From NCBI RefSeq assembly GCF_000711985.1, contig NZ_JONU01000007.1:1-64000 (forward strand): DNA of 64,000 nt, given 5' to 3'. Shown here piece by piece: positions 15,650-25,166 of the stretch. The notes under the pieces are model-generated. The model ran no database searches and had not been told where the DNA came from. It saw only the letters and a list, made by a program, of their open reading frames with translations. Source of the stretch: Rheinheimera texasensis DSM 17496. GTDB lineage: Bacteria > Pseudomonadota > Gammaproteobacteria > Enterobacterales > Alteromonadaceae. Made by a program: the position numbers and the translations under genes. How positions within the stretch are numbered: the stretch's first letter is position 1; each line of letters starts with the position of its first letter.

Positions 15650-16591
15650 ATGGAATCAAATAAAGCTGTATCTGCAACAACCCGTCTGATTGAAGATCGC
15701 GCTGTCACGCGCGCGGTGATCCCGGTAGCGGGCCTTGGCACCCGCATGTTGCCGGCCACTAAAGCGATGCCAAAAGAAATGCTGCCGATTGTTGATAAGC
15801 CATTGATCCAATATGTGGTACAGGAAGCTATCGCCGCCGGCATTACCGAAATAGTGCTGGTTACCCACTCCTCAAAAAACAGCATTGAAAACCATTTTGA
15901 CACCTCGTTTGAACTCGAGGCCACGCTGGAAAAACGCGTCAAGCGCCAGCTGCTGGATGAAGTTCGTAATATTACGCCGAAAAATGTCACTGTGATTTCA
16001 GTGCGCCAGCCGCATGCGCTGGGCTTAGGCCATGCCATTTTGTGTGCGCGGCCTGTGGTACGAAACCACCCGTTTGCAGTGCTGCTGCCGGACGTCATTA
16101 TCAATCAGTACCAAAGCAATCTGAAAAAAGACAATCTGGCAGAAATGATCAATCGCTATGAAGCAACCGGTCATAGCCAAATCATGGTAGAGCCGGTGCC
16201 GGCCAACATGGTGAATCAATACGGTATTGTTAATGTCGGTGGTGTGGCGTTAAACCCGGGCGACAGCATCAAAGTCAGCGATATGGTCGAAAAACCGGAT
16301 ATCGACGAAGCGCCAAGCAATTTGTCTATCACCGGCCGTTATGTGTTGTCGCCGGCAATTTGGGATTTACTTGAATTCACCCCACCAGGCGCTGGTGATG
16401 AAATTCAGCTGACAGACGGTTTGCATCAGTTACGGTTGTTAGAAACCATCGAGGCGTATCATATCAAAGGCAAATCCCATGATTGCGGCAGCAAAATCGG
16501 TTATGCCCTGGCCAATGCCGAATATGCGCTGAATGCATCCTTTGGTGCAGAATACAAAGCCCGACTGCTGGAGCTGTTAAACGGCCAGTAA
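15650..16591 (+). CDS. galU: UTP-glucose-1-phosphate uridylyltransferase
   Basis: Makes UDP-glucose from UTP and glucose-1-phosphate, feeding UDP-glucuronate (through ugd) and other glucosylated envelope polymers. At 313 residues it has the usual GalU length. The nucleotide-binding signature [20 protein letters not shown] and [10 protein letters not shown] are intact, as are the VEKP segment ([13 protein letters not shown]) and late GDEIQLTDG. The ATG at 15650 follows AGAAGAG. It opens the exopolysaccharide region, with ugd about 0.9 kb downstream. Confidence 0.95.
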   Translation: MESNKAVSATTRLIEDRAVTRAVIPVAGLGTRMLPATKAMPKEMLPIVDKPLIQYVVQEAIAAGITEIVLVTHSSKNSIENHFDTSFELEATLEKRVKRQLLDEVRNITPKNVTVISVRQPHALGLGHAILCARPVVRNHPFAVLLPDVIINQYQSNLKKDNLAEMINRYEATGHSQIMVEPVPANMVNQYGIVNVGGVALNPGDSIKVSDMVEKPDIDEAPSNLSITGRYVLSPAIWDLLEFTPPGAGDEIQLTDGLHQLRLLETIEAYHIKGKSHDCGSKIGYALANAEYALNASFGAEYKARLLELLNGQ

Positions 16592-16648
16592 TTCCGTCCA
16601 AATTTTGCCGGTGCCAGACGCCGGCGCGGTGAGAGAAGGAGTGCAAGG

Positions 16649-17434
16649 ATGCTGTGTCTAGTGACCGCAGTCACCAGCCCGGTCGGCCGGAAGGTCGCTG
16701 CAGCTTTGCTTGGTGCCGGCTATCAGGTGCTGGGCGTAGCTGACACCGGGGCGCACTCAGCGAACGAGGCTGCCAATCATGTCTTCGACTCCTTTCTGCC
16801 GCAACAGCCAGGGCTGCTGTTTTGCGAAACGGATTTATGTTGCCGTAGTGCAGTTATGCAGCTATTCGCGCAGCACCAACCAGATATTGTGCTGCATCTG
16901 GGCGGGCGTTCTGGTTTATGTTTTCTTGATAAGAACAATCAGCATTGTGTCGATGCGTCTCAGCGCATGATGCAAAATCTACTGGAAGCTGCGGTGAAAT
17001 GGCAGAGTCGGCATTATGTGTATACGCAAGCAGTGGCTTTGTATAGCGATTGCTTGAGTGGCAGGGCCCGCCATCAGGCGTCTTTGCATCAGGTTGAAAG
17101 TCGCCAGCAATTGTTGGCACACACTTATAGTGCCATGTATCGGCTTTACACCACGGGATTGTGTTTAAGCATGCAAAGCCAGGAATCACAATTGCAGCAG
17201 CCTTGCGCGCGCTACTATGGCCGGGAACGTATTCCGCTGGCACTGCAGCTGCTGCGGCTGGTAAAAACCGGGCCGGTTTTTGCCGAACAGGCCAACCCTT
17301 ATTTTGCGTTGTATCAGGCGGCGGACCACTTTGTAACCCGCTGGGGCGGACGAAAAAAGCGACCAGCCCAGCCGCAAGTGGAGCTGCAAGACCAACAGAC
17401 GCAGCGCGTCACACAGCATAAATTCAGCCAATAA
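16649..17434 (+). CDS. Degenerate UDP-glucuronate epimerase-like protein
   Basis: Predicted 261-residue protein resembling an extended short-chain dehydrogenase but with its key residues lost. The N-terminal Rossmann start reads VTAVTSPVGRKVAAALLGAGY, where TGxxGxxG would be expected. The segment LLAHTYSAMYRLYTTGLCL closely recalls the AHTYSHLYGLPTTGLRF stretch of UDP-glucuronate 4-epimerases. The YGASK catalytic Tyr/Lys just before it is replaced by HQASLHQVES. The frame is open throughout with a good AGAAGGAG ribosome site, so it is a maintained gene rather than obvious debris. It sits between galU and ugd. Enzymatic activity is doubtful; a binding or regulatory role is possible. Confidence 0.55.
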   Translation: MLCLVTAVTSPVGRKVAAALLGAGYQVLGVADTGAHSANEAANHVFDSFLPQQPGLLFCETDLCCRSAVMQLFAQHQPDIVLHLGGRSGLCFLDKNNQHCVDASQRMMQNLLEAAVKWQSRHYVYTQAVALYSDCLSGRARHQASLHQVESRQQLLAHTYSAMYRLYTTGLCLSMQSQESQLQQPCARYYGRERIPLALQLLRLVKTGPVFAEQANPYFALYQAADHFVTRWGGRKKRPAQPQVELQDQQTQRVTQHKFSQ

Positions 17435-17466
17435 CTGGCATTGACTAAAACAGGTTTGTATCGCGG

Positions 17467-18633
17467 ATGAAAATAGCAATTGCAGGTACCGGGTATGTTG
17501 GCTTGTCCAACGCGATTTTACTGGCCCAGCACAATGAAGTGGTCGCCCTGGATATCCTCCAGAGCAAAGTCGACAAACTCAATCAAAAACAATCTCCGAT
17601 AGTCGACACTGAAATCGAAGATTATCTCGCCAACAAACCGCTGAATTTTCGCGCGACTACCGACAAAACCGACGCCTACAAAGACGCGGCTTTTGTCATT
17701 ATCGCCACACCAACCGACTATGACCCGGACACCAACAAGTTTGACACCAGCTCGGTCGAATCTGTCATCAGCGACGTGATGGCGATAAACCCAACCGCGG
17801 TGATGGTGATTAAATCGACGGTGCCGGTTGGCTACACCAAAAAAGTGAAGCAAAAGCTGTGCTGCAATAACCTGATGTTTTCACCGGAATTTTTACGTGA
17901 AGGACGGGCCCTATACGACAACCTGCATCCGTCACGCATTATCGTGGGTGAAAAATCAGCCCGCGCTCAGCAGTTTGCCGACTTGTTAGCCCAGGGCGCT
18001 ATCAAACAAAATATTCCAACCTTATTGGTCGACAGCACTGAAGCTGAAGCGGTGAAGTTGTTTTCCAACACCTACTTAGCGATGCGGGTGTCGTTTTTTA
18101 ATGAACTGGACACTTACGCCGAAACGCATGGCTTAAACAGCCGCCAAATTATCGAAGGGGTGGGTTTAGACCCGCGGATTGGCAACCACTACAACAACCC
18201 GTCATTTGGTTATGGCGGTTATTGTTTACCCAAAGACACCAAACAATTGCTGCGTAACTTTGACGATGTGCCAAACAACCTGATCCAGGCCATTGTCGAC
18301 GCCAACACCACGCGCAAAGACCATATCGCTTTTGCCATTTTAAACCGCCAACCCAAAGTGGTGGGTGTGTACCGGCTGATTATGAAAGCAGGGTCCGACA
18401 ATTTCCGCGCCTCCAGCATCCAGGGCATTATGAAACGCATTAAAGCCAAGGGCGTGGAAGTGATTATTTATGAGCCGGTACTGACCGAAGACAGCTTCTA
18501 CAACTCCAAGGTCATTCGCGATTTAGCCGAATTTAAGGCAAAAAGCGATGTCATCGTCACCAACCGCATGGTGCCAGAGCTGGATGATGTGAAAGAGAAG
18601 ATTTACACGCGGGATTTGTTTGGTAGTGATTAA
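17467..18633 (+). CDS. ugd: UDP-glucose 6-dehydrogenase
   Basis: Oxidises UDP-glucose twice with NAD to give UDP-glucuronate, the acidic precursor of many capsules and exopolysaccharides. The 388-residue length is that of the E. coli enzyme. [20 protein letters not shown] is the NAD-binding start, FSPEFLREG and the [14 protein letters not shown] segment with the catalytic cysteine are present, and the C-terminal UDP-binding domain follows. It is 32 bases after the degenerate epimerase-like gene and probably in one operon with galU. Confidence 0.95.
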   Translation: MKIAIAGTGYVGLSNAILLAQHNEVVALDILQSKVDKLNQKQSPIVDTEIEDYLANKPLNFRATTDKTDAYKDAAFVIIATPTDYDPDTNKFDTSSVESVISDVMAINPTAVMVIKSTVPVGYTKKVKQKLCCNNLMFSPEFLREGRALYDNLHPSRIIVGEKSARAQQFADLLAQGAIKQNIPTLLVDSTEAEAVKLFSNTYLAMRVSFFNELDTYAETHGLNSRQIIEGVGLDPRIGNHYNNPSFGYGGYCLPKDTKQLLRNFDDVPNNLIQAIVDANTTRKDHIAFAILNRQPKVVGVYRLIMKAGSDNFRASSIQGIMKRIKAKGVEVIIYEPVLTEDSFYNSKVIRDLAEFKAKSDVIVTNRMVPELDDVKEKIYTRDLFGSD

Positions 18634-18719
18634 AAAATGCGCACTTTGCAGTGGCCAAATTCACCTGATGTGCTGAACGTATTTGGTGAATGTAGTACGT
18701 AACAGGATTTGATTACCAA

Positions 18720-19991
18720 ATGAACGTAGTAAGGATACTGAAGCTATCTGTATTGACATCCCTGATGTCGAAAGGAACAGGGATCCTGTTTCAGATAGCT
18801 GCGATCCCATTAGCCCTTGCTGCACTTGGGACTGATGGTTTTGCACTCTTTATGATCTATACAGGATTAACGACCTGGGTTGGCTTGTGCGCAACTGGTG
18901 TTGCGCCTAGTTTAACCGCTCGTGTCGCAGGTGGTATTGATGCCAAAACTACCGCACAGTACTACATAAACGCTGTTTTTTTCATCTCGGCAGTTATCTT
19001 ATGTATTGGCCTGCCCCTGTTTACAGCAGCCCTTGCTGTCATCGATTCGATGGCAGACTCGGTACGTTATGGTGAACTGCTCACGGTCTATCTCTTCGTT
19101 GCTCTGTTAATCGTTTCCAGTGTCGTTGATTCGGTCAATGCCGGGCGCAACCAACTTCACGTCACAAATTTGTTCTTCTCGTTGGGCAGTCTATTGAATT
19201 TGGCTTTGATGTTTATTGCCACAGATTTGCTTGAAAACAAAAGCCCATTTTTTGTTTTTATCATGAGTCAGACTGGCCTTGTCATCGCCCGAATATTGAA
19301 CAGTGCCTATCTGTTGAGCAAGCTTGAATGCGATAGGAGTAGCCTGCGGATTGACAAAAATATGGTCAAGGAACTGCGCTCAAACTTTGGTTCTTTTTTC
19401 TTTATTCAACTGTCGGTTGCAGTGAGCCAGCAAGCGATAGTGCTTTTTACTTATGGACAATCGAAAGAGTTGTCGGCTGCTCTTAGCGTGATTTATCGTA
19501 TTTACGCGCTGATTGGCAGTTTGCTTACGATGGTATCGCAACCGCTGTGGCCAATGATTATCAGAGCCAGAACTGCGGGCAATAGTTTGGTACTTAGGCT
19601 TTGGTATCAACGCTTGATTGCCTATAACCTTTTTGCATCACTAGTGTTCGGAATCGCTATTTACCTGTTTAGAGAAGGTCTCAATCAATATTGGTTAAAG
19701 GGCCAGTTAGTGCTGGCGGATTTGGAATACGCAGCCTTTTTAGCCAATTACCTGCTCATCGCGTTAGGACAAGTCAACATTACCTTCTTGATGGGTTATG
19801 AAAAATTTTCACTTATCGCAGCTATGTTATCGATAGAAGCTTTGATTCTGGTAGTTTTACTGGGTCTATATTCGAGTCTTAGCGAACTCTCGGTGACAGG
19901 TATTATGACAGTCAGTGCAACCGCATTTTTGCTGACATCCTGTTGGATAGGTTTTATGCATGTCAGGCAGCAATTGAGATCAGCCCATTGA
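18720..19991 (+). CDS. Wzx-type polysaccharide flippase (first of two)
   Basis: Predicted 423-residue inner-membrane protein with about 12 helices, of the oligosaccharide-flippase (MOP/PST) superfamily that moves undecaprenyl-linked repeat units across the membrane. The start MNVVRILKLSVLTSLMSKGTG and the first-helix pattern fit the family. It begins the variable glycosyltransferase block. A second Wzx-like gene lies at 30156, so two different saccharides, or a redundant flippase, may be present. Confidence 0.75.
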   Translation: MNVVRILKLSVLTSLMSKGTGILFQIAAIPLALAALGTDGFALFMIYTGLTTWVGLCATGVAPSLTARVAGGIDAKTTAQYYINAVFFISAVILCIGLPLFTAALAVIDSMADSVRYGELLTVYLFVALLIVSSVVDSVNAGRNQLHVTNLFFSLGSLLNLALMFIATDLLENKSPFFVFIMSQTGLVIARILNSAYLLSKLECDRSSLRIDKNMVKELRSNFGSFFFIQLSVAVSQQAIVLFTYGQSKELSAALSVIYRIYALIGSLLTMVSQPLWPMIIRARTAGNSLVLRLWYQRLIAYNLFASLVFGIAIYLFREGLNQYWLKGQLVLADLEYAAFLANYLLIALGQVNITFLMGYEKFSLIAAMLSIEALILVVLLGLYSSLSELSVTGIMTVSATAFLLTSCWIGFMHVRQQLRSAH

Positions 19992-20794
19992 AAACCGTAT
20001 TAGTGAATTGCTCTGATGACAATTTCCTCAAACAAAGAAATCTCAATAGTCGTTCGGCCAGGCTGTTTGGTGGTTTTGATCAAATCTACAGTTTTTCTAC
20101 GTCAGATATTGATCCGGCGTTTAGAGCGGAACACGATAAGATCTTGTCGCAGAAACGCGGCGCAGGCTATTGGCTCTGGAAGCCGTATTTTATCAATAAG
20201 GTTTATCAGGAATTAAACGAAGGTGACTATCTGTTTTATTGCGATGCAGGCGCTTTGTTTATCAATAACGTCAGACACTTGATCAAGGCACTTGAGCAAA
20301 CGACGCAAAGCGTAATGCCGTTTGAACTGCCGCTCATCGAATATGAATGGACAGCCGAGAGTGTATTACGTGACTACCGAGCGTTTGAAACCGGTGCCGC
20401 CTTTAGTAATCAGATTTGTGCGACCTATTTACTGATTAGAAAGTCGGAGCAAAGCGATTTATTTATCCAGCGCTGGTTTGCAGCATGTCAACGAGCCGAC
20501 CATATTACCGATGATGTAGTGCTAGGGCCTCTGGCCAAAGCTCATCGCCATGACCAGTCGGTATTGAGTTTGGTTTGTAAAGAATTTGGCTTGCAAACTT
20601 TCAAAGATCCGTCTGATTATGGGCGTTTTCCTTGGCGGTATTTTGCCTCTGGTAGGACATTTAGAACTAATAGTCTCAAGCATTTACCTGTTATCGTTTT
20701 ATCTGTTAGAAAAAGCCAGCCTTTTATATATTTGTTTAAGTATTTTGCTCGGGTTTTTGTTGTTTTCTTTACAAGGCGTAAGCATGAAGTTTAA
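19988..20794 (+). CDS. Putative capsular glycosyltransferase
   Basis: Predicted 268-residue protein from a TTG at 19988 that overlaps the flippase stop; an ATG at 19943 would add 15 residues read inside the flippase gene. It has the GAGYWLWKPYFINKVYQEL and GDYLFYCDAGALF segments seen in nucleotide-sugar transferases of capsule loci, where the aspartates of YCDAG may act as a DxD-like metal site. The C-terminus is hydrophobic and basic (YFARVFVVFFTRRK), probably for membrane association. Donor and acceptor are unknown. Confidence 0.6.
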   Translation: MKTVLVNCSDDNFLKQRNLNSRSARLFGGFDQIYSFSTSDIDPAFRAEHDKILSQKRGAGYWLWKPYFINKVYQELNEGDYLFYCDAGALFINNVRHLIKALEQTTQSVMPFELPLIEYEWTAESVLRDYRAFETGAAFSNQICATYLLIRKSEQSDLFIQRWFAACQRADHITDDVVLGPLAKAHRHDQSVLSLVCKEFGLQTFKDPSDYGRFPWRYFASGRTFRTNSLKHLPVIVLSVRKSQPFIYLFKYFARVFVVFFTRRKHEV

Positions 20795-21743
20795 CTTCTA
20801 TAGTAATAATGATGATGGGCATCGTCGCGAATATGCGGATTTTACTCAAAAATATCTCCATGGAACGAGGGTTTCATTAAGAGACGGTACTCTAAGAAGA
20901 GATCCTCTACTTTTTTTAATGGTCGAAGATGACTTTTTCAAATTTTTTATAGTGTCCGTGGTGAGGTCATTGTTTGGTCTAAAAACTTCAGGGCTAACAT
21001 TTAGAGCTCATTACTGTATCGGCTCACATAGTCCAAAGCATATTGTGAAATTCGCAATGATGAAGTTTTTGAATTTTTTTAGATATACTAACACTATTTC
21101 AATTATTCCATTTGAAATTGAACCTCGCTTAAAGGGGTTGTGTCGAAGTAGTTTGTATGATTTTCAGTTTTGGGATTTATCGTATTGCATTTCAAATGCT
21201 AATGCTGAAGAAATTGAGCATTTTTACTCAAAATTTCTATCGGTTTCTGCAGGTAAGATTTTGGTTTCTGCTATTGGGAAACAAAACAAGGATAAAGGCG
21301 TTGATAGCTTCATTAAACTCTATAACGAAAATGAAAATATCAGAAGTAAGTTCTGTTTTCTAATCGCTGGAAAAATCACTGATGTTGAAGAAGCTGAATT
21401 AGATGAATTTGTTCGCAATGGTGGTGTTGCGATTAATCGATATGTAAGTGATGAGGAAATATTCGCAGTATACAAAGCATCTGGTTTTATTTGGTGCGCA
21501 TACTCACCTAGTTACGATCAATCGTCTGGCGTTCTTGGTAGGGCATTACAGTTCGGTAAAACTCCAATAGTAAGATCAAATTCTGTTGCAGAGAGAATAT
21601 GTAATTACAATAATATAATTTCCATCCAGAGTGATCATTTTTCTAAAATTGATTTAGTCGGGGGTGAAGCTACCGCCAAACCTGATGGGGTTTTGCTATG
21701 TAGCCCTGAATCTTTCAAAAAAATTGCTTTTCACGTTGAATGA
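20784..21743 (+). CDS. Putative glycosyltransferase (GT-B, family 4-like)
   Basis: Predicted 319-residue protein from the ATG at 20784, which overlaps the previous gene by 11 bases. Features include ILVSAIGKQNKDKGVDSF and FLIAGKI, then a late VLGRALQFGKTPIV segment matching the donor-sugar part of GT4 enzymes. The DNA is markedly AT-rich compared with the genes at both ends of the region, and this marks the start of a foreign-looking core. The specific sugar cannot be assigned. Confidence 0.65.
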   Translation: MKFNFYSNNDDGHRREYADFTQKYLHGTRVSLRDGTLRRDPLLFLMVEDDFFKFFIVSVVRSLFGLKTSGLTFRAHYCIGSHSPKHIVKFAMMKFLNFFRYTNTISIIPFEIEPRLKGLCRSSLYDFQFWDLSYCISNANAEEIEHFYSKFLSVSAGKILVSAIGKQNKDKGVDSFIKLYNENENIRSKFCFLIAGKITDVEEAELDEFVRNGGVAINRYVSDEEIFAVYKASGFIWCAYSPSYDQSSGVLGRALQFGKTPIVRSNSVAERICNYNNIISIQSDHFSKIDLVGGEATAKPDGVLLCSPESFKKIAFHVE

Positions 21744-21747
21744 TCTT

Positions 21748-23028
21748 ATGAAAAAAGAACATTTCATTATAATCCTTTTTTCAATGTACCTACTGCCATT
21801 AGCATTTGACTTTAAAGGTGAAGATGATGGCGGCGGAGTATCTCAATTAATTTTGATCCTTATAACATGTTTGAGCTTTTTGCTGCTTCTGTTTTTTTGT
21901 TCTAAGCAGGCGACTGTTAATAACATTCCTACATCAGCAAAAACAAGTATAAAAGTGTGGTGGGCTTTCCTATTTTTTACAATTTTGAGCGCGTTTATAA
22001 ATTCGGTTCCCTTGGCACAGTACTTTAGGGTTGTATTGCCTTTCTTACTGTGTGGGATGTCCATGGTTTTAGTCGCTTTGCTTTACTCAAAAGGAATTCG
22101 GTTAAGTATTTTATTTTCATGTTTTTTTGTTTCGGCTATTGCTTCTGTAGTGTGGACCCCGATTTATCAGGTAGGTATCATTGGCGGAGATATCAATTTA
22201 TTAAGGCATCAAATCGTAGGTCCGTTGCTTCCTTTGGTTTTTGCTTTTGCTTTTTCATATATTTTCAGTAGCGATGGAAATAAACTAAAGGGCGTGCTTC
22301 TGATACTGTTTTCGCTTGTTGTAATATCTGTGAGTGTAACAAGGAACTATCTACTTGTGCCGTTTTCGATCTTGTTGTTTTTTATTCTATTTGCGAGGCG
22401 GAGCTTTAAATCAACCATCTGGCTCCAATTGCTTGGCTCAGCTAAATATTTGATTGTATTTTCTTTCTTTGCTATCCCACTAGTTGGATATATTAAACCA
22501 GGTGTTTTTGACTTTTGGAGCTACAGGCTTTTCGGTTTGACGGATGACTTCGGTTTTGATCCAACTACATATACAAGACTGGCTGAATATACGGCTCAAT
22601 TTAATATTCTTGTTGAAGATCCTCTGAAATTCCTGACAGGTGCTGGTATGGGGTCTGAGTATTATTGGGACTCTAGTTATTTCTCAGATTTATCACAAAT
22701 ACTGCCTTTGTGGTATTTGGAAGACTTGAGGCCGTGGGTTGCTGGACACTCTTCATGGGTGTATTCATTTTATTCTGCAGGGCTTGTATTTGGTTGTGCT
22801 TTGCCATTTGTATATTTTAGGAGTGTAATAGCAAGCTGCCGATTAATTAGTGCGAATATTGTGCCACCATCAAAGAGCTTTGTGTTTTATAATTCCGTTA
22901 TTTTTGCATATCTTCCCCTTACAGTTATCGCTAATCCATTTGGTTCTCGAATTAGCTCACTAGTGATTGGTGTTTTTTTAATCGTTCCATTGTTGTACGA
23001 ACAAAATCGAGCGCGAAACGATGAATAG
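21748..23028 (+). CDS. Wzy-like polysaccharide polymerase
   Basis: Predicted 426-residue inner-membrane protein with about 10-12 helices, starting at the ATG at 21748, five bases past the previous stop. A large loop between late helices carries TTYTRLAEYTAQF, GAGMGSEYYWDSS and VAGHSSWVYSFYSAG, resembling the conserved loop of O-antigen polymerase/ligase proteins. It would polymerise the undecaprenyl-linked repeat units in the periplasm. The DNA is AT-rich. No other polymerase lies in the glycosyltransferase block. Confidence 0.7.
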   Translation: MKKEHFIIILFSMYLLPLAFDFKGEDDGGGVSQLILILITCLSFLLLLFFCSKQATVNNIPTSAKTSIKVWWAFLFFTILSAFINSVPLAQYFRVVLPFLLCGMSMVLVALLYSKGIRLSILFSCFFVSAIASVVWTPIYQVGIIGGDINLLRHQIVGPLLPLVFAFAFSYIFSSDGNKLKGVLLILFSLVVISVSVTRNYLLVPFSILLFFILFARRSFKSTIWLQLLGSAKYLIVFSFFAIPLVGYIKPGVFDFWSYRLFGLTDDFGFDPTTYTRLAEYTAQFNILVEDPLKFLTGAGMGSEYYWDSSYFSDLSQILPLWYLEDLRPWVAGHSSWVYSFYSAGLVFGCALPFVYFRSVIASCRLISANIVPPSKSFVFYNSVIFAYLPLTVIANPFGSRISSLVIGVFLIVPLLYEQNRARNDE

Positions 23029-24115
23029 TAATCTGATTATTGTTCAGGCAGTTGTCCCTGACTATCGCGTTGGACTATTTGAAAGTTTGGCGGTTAATTC
23101 AGTTGTGAAAATCGTGTGCGGTGAAGAGTACTTTTCTTCGGTTAGTACTTGTGATGATGTTTGGGAGCTAAAATATTTTCTTAGATCTAAGAATTACTAT
23201 TTCTTAGGCCGAAGAGCGCTTCTACAGGTTTGGCCAAGTTATTCAAAAGATATTTTTACTAGTAACATCAGAGTGGTAGAACTCAATCCCCGTTGTATTA
23301 CCAGTTGGTTGTCTTTGCTCAGCAGTCGCTTGCTAAAGCGCGGAAAGACGGTGGTGTGGGGTCATCTGTTAAATCGTGCCGGTGAGCAAAAGCGTTTTAG
23401 TGCCAGACAGCTCATGCTCAAACTGGCCAACGGTGCTCTGTTTTATACCAAAGGCCAGATGGACGCATTCAGGGCTACTTCCGTCGGTCAATCAACCATT
23501 AGTGGTTACGCGCCAAATTCGGTGGTTTATGCCGATCAGGTCACACATTTCAACGAGGCAGGCCGTGACTTTCTCTATGTAGGGCGCTTAGTTGCAGAGA
23601 AAAAACCATTGGTGCTGCTCAACGCATTTTTACTGGCTTGTGAACAGGGACTTATTGACTCTCGTTTGCATTTTGTCGGCGCGGGCGATCAGCTGGAAGC
23701 GTTGCAGCAAAGACTTGCACAAAGCCCGTTCCGTGATCGTGTCCTATTGCATGGTCACAACAATGATTACGCATTTCTGCGCGAGCTCTATAAAGGCGCG
23801 GTTTGCTCAGTTTCGCCAGGTTATGTAGGACTTTCGATCACGCAGTCGTTGTCGTTTGGCCGTCCTATGCTGATCTCTGAACATGAGCCCCATGCGCCGG
23901 AAATTGAAGCTTTTATGCCAGGCGTGAATGGACGTTTTTTCCGTACTGACGACGCGGAGGATTTAGCCCGGCATTTAATGGCGTTTTATCTGGAGCGCGA
24001 TTTTTGGGCGGCGAAGTCTGCTGAACTATCAGCACAGGTTTTAGAAAAATACACCTACGAGGCTATGGCAAGAGGCTATCTGGCATTGATTGAAGAGGTG
24101 CGCCTGCATGGCTGA
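23021..24115 (+). CDS. Glycosyltransferase family 4 protein
   Basis: Predicted 364-residue GT-B enzyme, overlapping the polymerase gene by eight bases. The C-terminal GT4 domain shows DFLYVGRLVAEKKPLVLLNAF, LHFVGAGDQLEALQQRL and VSPGYVGLSITQSLSFGRPM. The EPHAPEIE segment replaces the more usual ExxxxGxPEV. The first third is AT-rich and the last two thirds return to the local base composition, so a composition boundary falls within the gene. Confidence 0.75.
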   Translation: MNSNLIIVQAVVPDYRVGLFESLAVNSVVKIVCGEEYFSSVSTCDDVWELKYFLRSKNYYFLGRRALLQVWPSYSKDIFTSNIRVVELNPRCITSWLSLLSSRLLKRGKTVVWGHLLNRAGEQKRFSARQLMLKLANGALFYTKGQMDAFRATSVGQSTISGYAPNSVVYADQVTHFNEAGRDFLYVGRLVAEKKPLVLLNAFLLACEQGLIDSRLHFVGAGDQLEALQQRLAQSPFRDRVLLHGHNNDYAFLRELYKGAVCSVSPGYVGLSITQSLSFGRPMLISEHEPHAPEIEAFMPGVNGRFFRTDDAEDLARHLMAFYLERDFWAAKSAELSAQVLEKYTYEAMARGYLALIEEVRLHG

Positions 24116-25154
24116 AAAAGTGCTGATGATTGGCCAGTTTCCGCCTCCGGTAACCGGTGAAGGCAAAATGAATTTGCAAGTGCAAGGCATGTTGCAGCAA
24201 GCCGGCTTTGAAGTGTCCATTCTAAATAGTTGCATCGTGGACAGTGTCAACGACGTAGGCCAGGTCAACATCGTAAAGTTGTTACGAATGTTTAAATTGC
24301 TGTGGCAAGGGCTGTGGCTGCAAATGGGTGTTGGCATTCTTTACATGACACCAGGGCAGACCCTGATGGGGCTGTTACGTTTCTTACCGCTGCTATTGGC
24401 AGCGCGATTGTCCAGAAAAAAAATCATTTTGCATTGGCATGGTTATGGTGTGCTCAGTGCCTGTCTCAAATACCCTCGTTTAGCTCGCTGTTATTTGTCG
24501 GCTGCGGTTTTAAACATCGTGTTGACTGAGGACCTGCGGTTAAAGCTGCAGCAGCTGGGCTTTGCGGTAGAGCGAGTCAAAGTGCTTGGAAATTTCAGCG
24601 AGTTACCAGCGGTGATGCCAGTCCCGCGTGCAGACAGCCAAAAGCTCAAAGTAGTTTTTCTTGGCGGATTAATGCCAGAAAAAGGCGTTGACACCTTTTT
24701 GCAATTAGCAGCAAAGACGCAGCAATTTGAATTTGTGTTGTGCGGTGCAGGGAATGAATTCATTACTGCCAGTGCTAAGGCGTTGGCGCAGCGAGGGCTT
24801 TTGACATTCCCAGGTCTGATTGATGGTGAAGAAAAACAGCAGTTGCTAAAAGATGCTGATATTTTTGTGTTGCAAACACACCATCCGACAGAGGGGGTTC
24901 CGCTGACCATTCTGGAGGCCATGTCCTGTGGTTGTGCAATCGTCACTACCCGGCATAACGGTATTCCAGAAACTGTTGGTGACGCTGCGTTATTTATTGA
25001 AGCCAAATCAGTAGATAGTTTACTCGCCGGATTGCAATTGCTGGATGCTGATCGCAATCAACTGAGATTGTTAAAACACAAAGCGTTTGAGAGAAGTCAA
25101 AATTTTTCAGCTGCGTCATTCAGGGAAGAATTGGTAAGGTTATTCAGGATTTAA
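24108..25154 (+). CDS. Glycosyltransferase family 4 protein
   Basis: Predicted 348-residue GT-B enzyme. The ATG at 24108 overlaps the previous stop (ATGGCTGA). The N-terminus IGQFPPPVTGEGKMN is the acceptor-side glycine loop. The C-terminal half contains VVFLGGLMPEKGVDTFLQLA, FVLCGAGNEF and PTEGVPLTILEAMSCGCAIVTT, the EGxPLxxLEAMxxG motif typical of GT4 retaining transferases. It is part of the repeat-unit assembly block; the sugar is unknown. Confidence 0.8.
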   Translation: MAEKVLMIGQFPPPVTGEGKMNLQVQGMLQQAGFEVSILNSCIVDSVNDVGQVNIVKLLRMFKLLWQGLWLQMGVGILYMTPGQTLMGLLRFLPLLLAARLSRKKIILHWHGYGVLSACLKYPRLARCYLSAAVLNIVLTEDLRLKLQQLGFAVERVKVLGNFSELPAVMPVPRADSQKLKVVFLGGLMPEKGVDTFLQLAAKTQQFEFVLCGAGNEFITASAKALAQRGLLTFPGLIDGEEKQQLLKDADIFVLQTHHPTEGVPLTILEAMSCGCAIVTTRHNGIPETVGDAALFIEAKSVDSLLAGLQLLDADRNQLRLLKHKAFERSQNFSAASFREELVRLFRI

Positions 25155-25166
25155 TCAGAGGTCGCC

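Noticed and set aside
18659-18691. Inverted repeat ATTCACC/GGTGAAT before the first flippase as a regulatory site
   Set aside because: The arms are short and far apart, and there is no known regulator to link it with.
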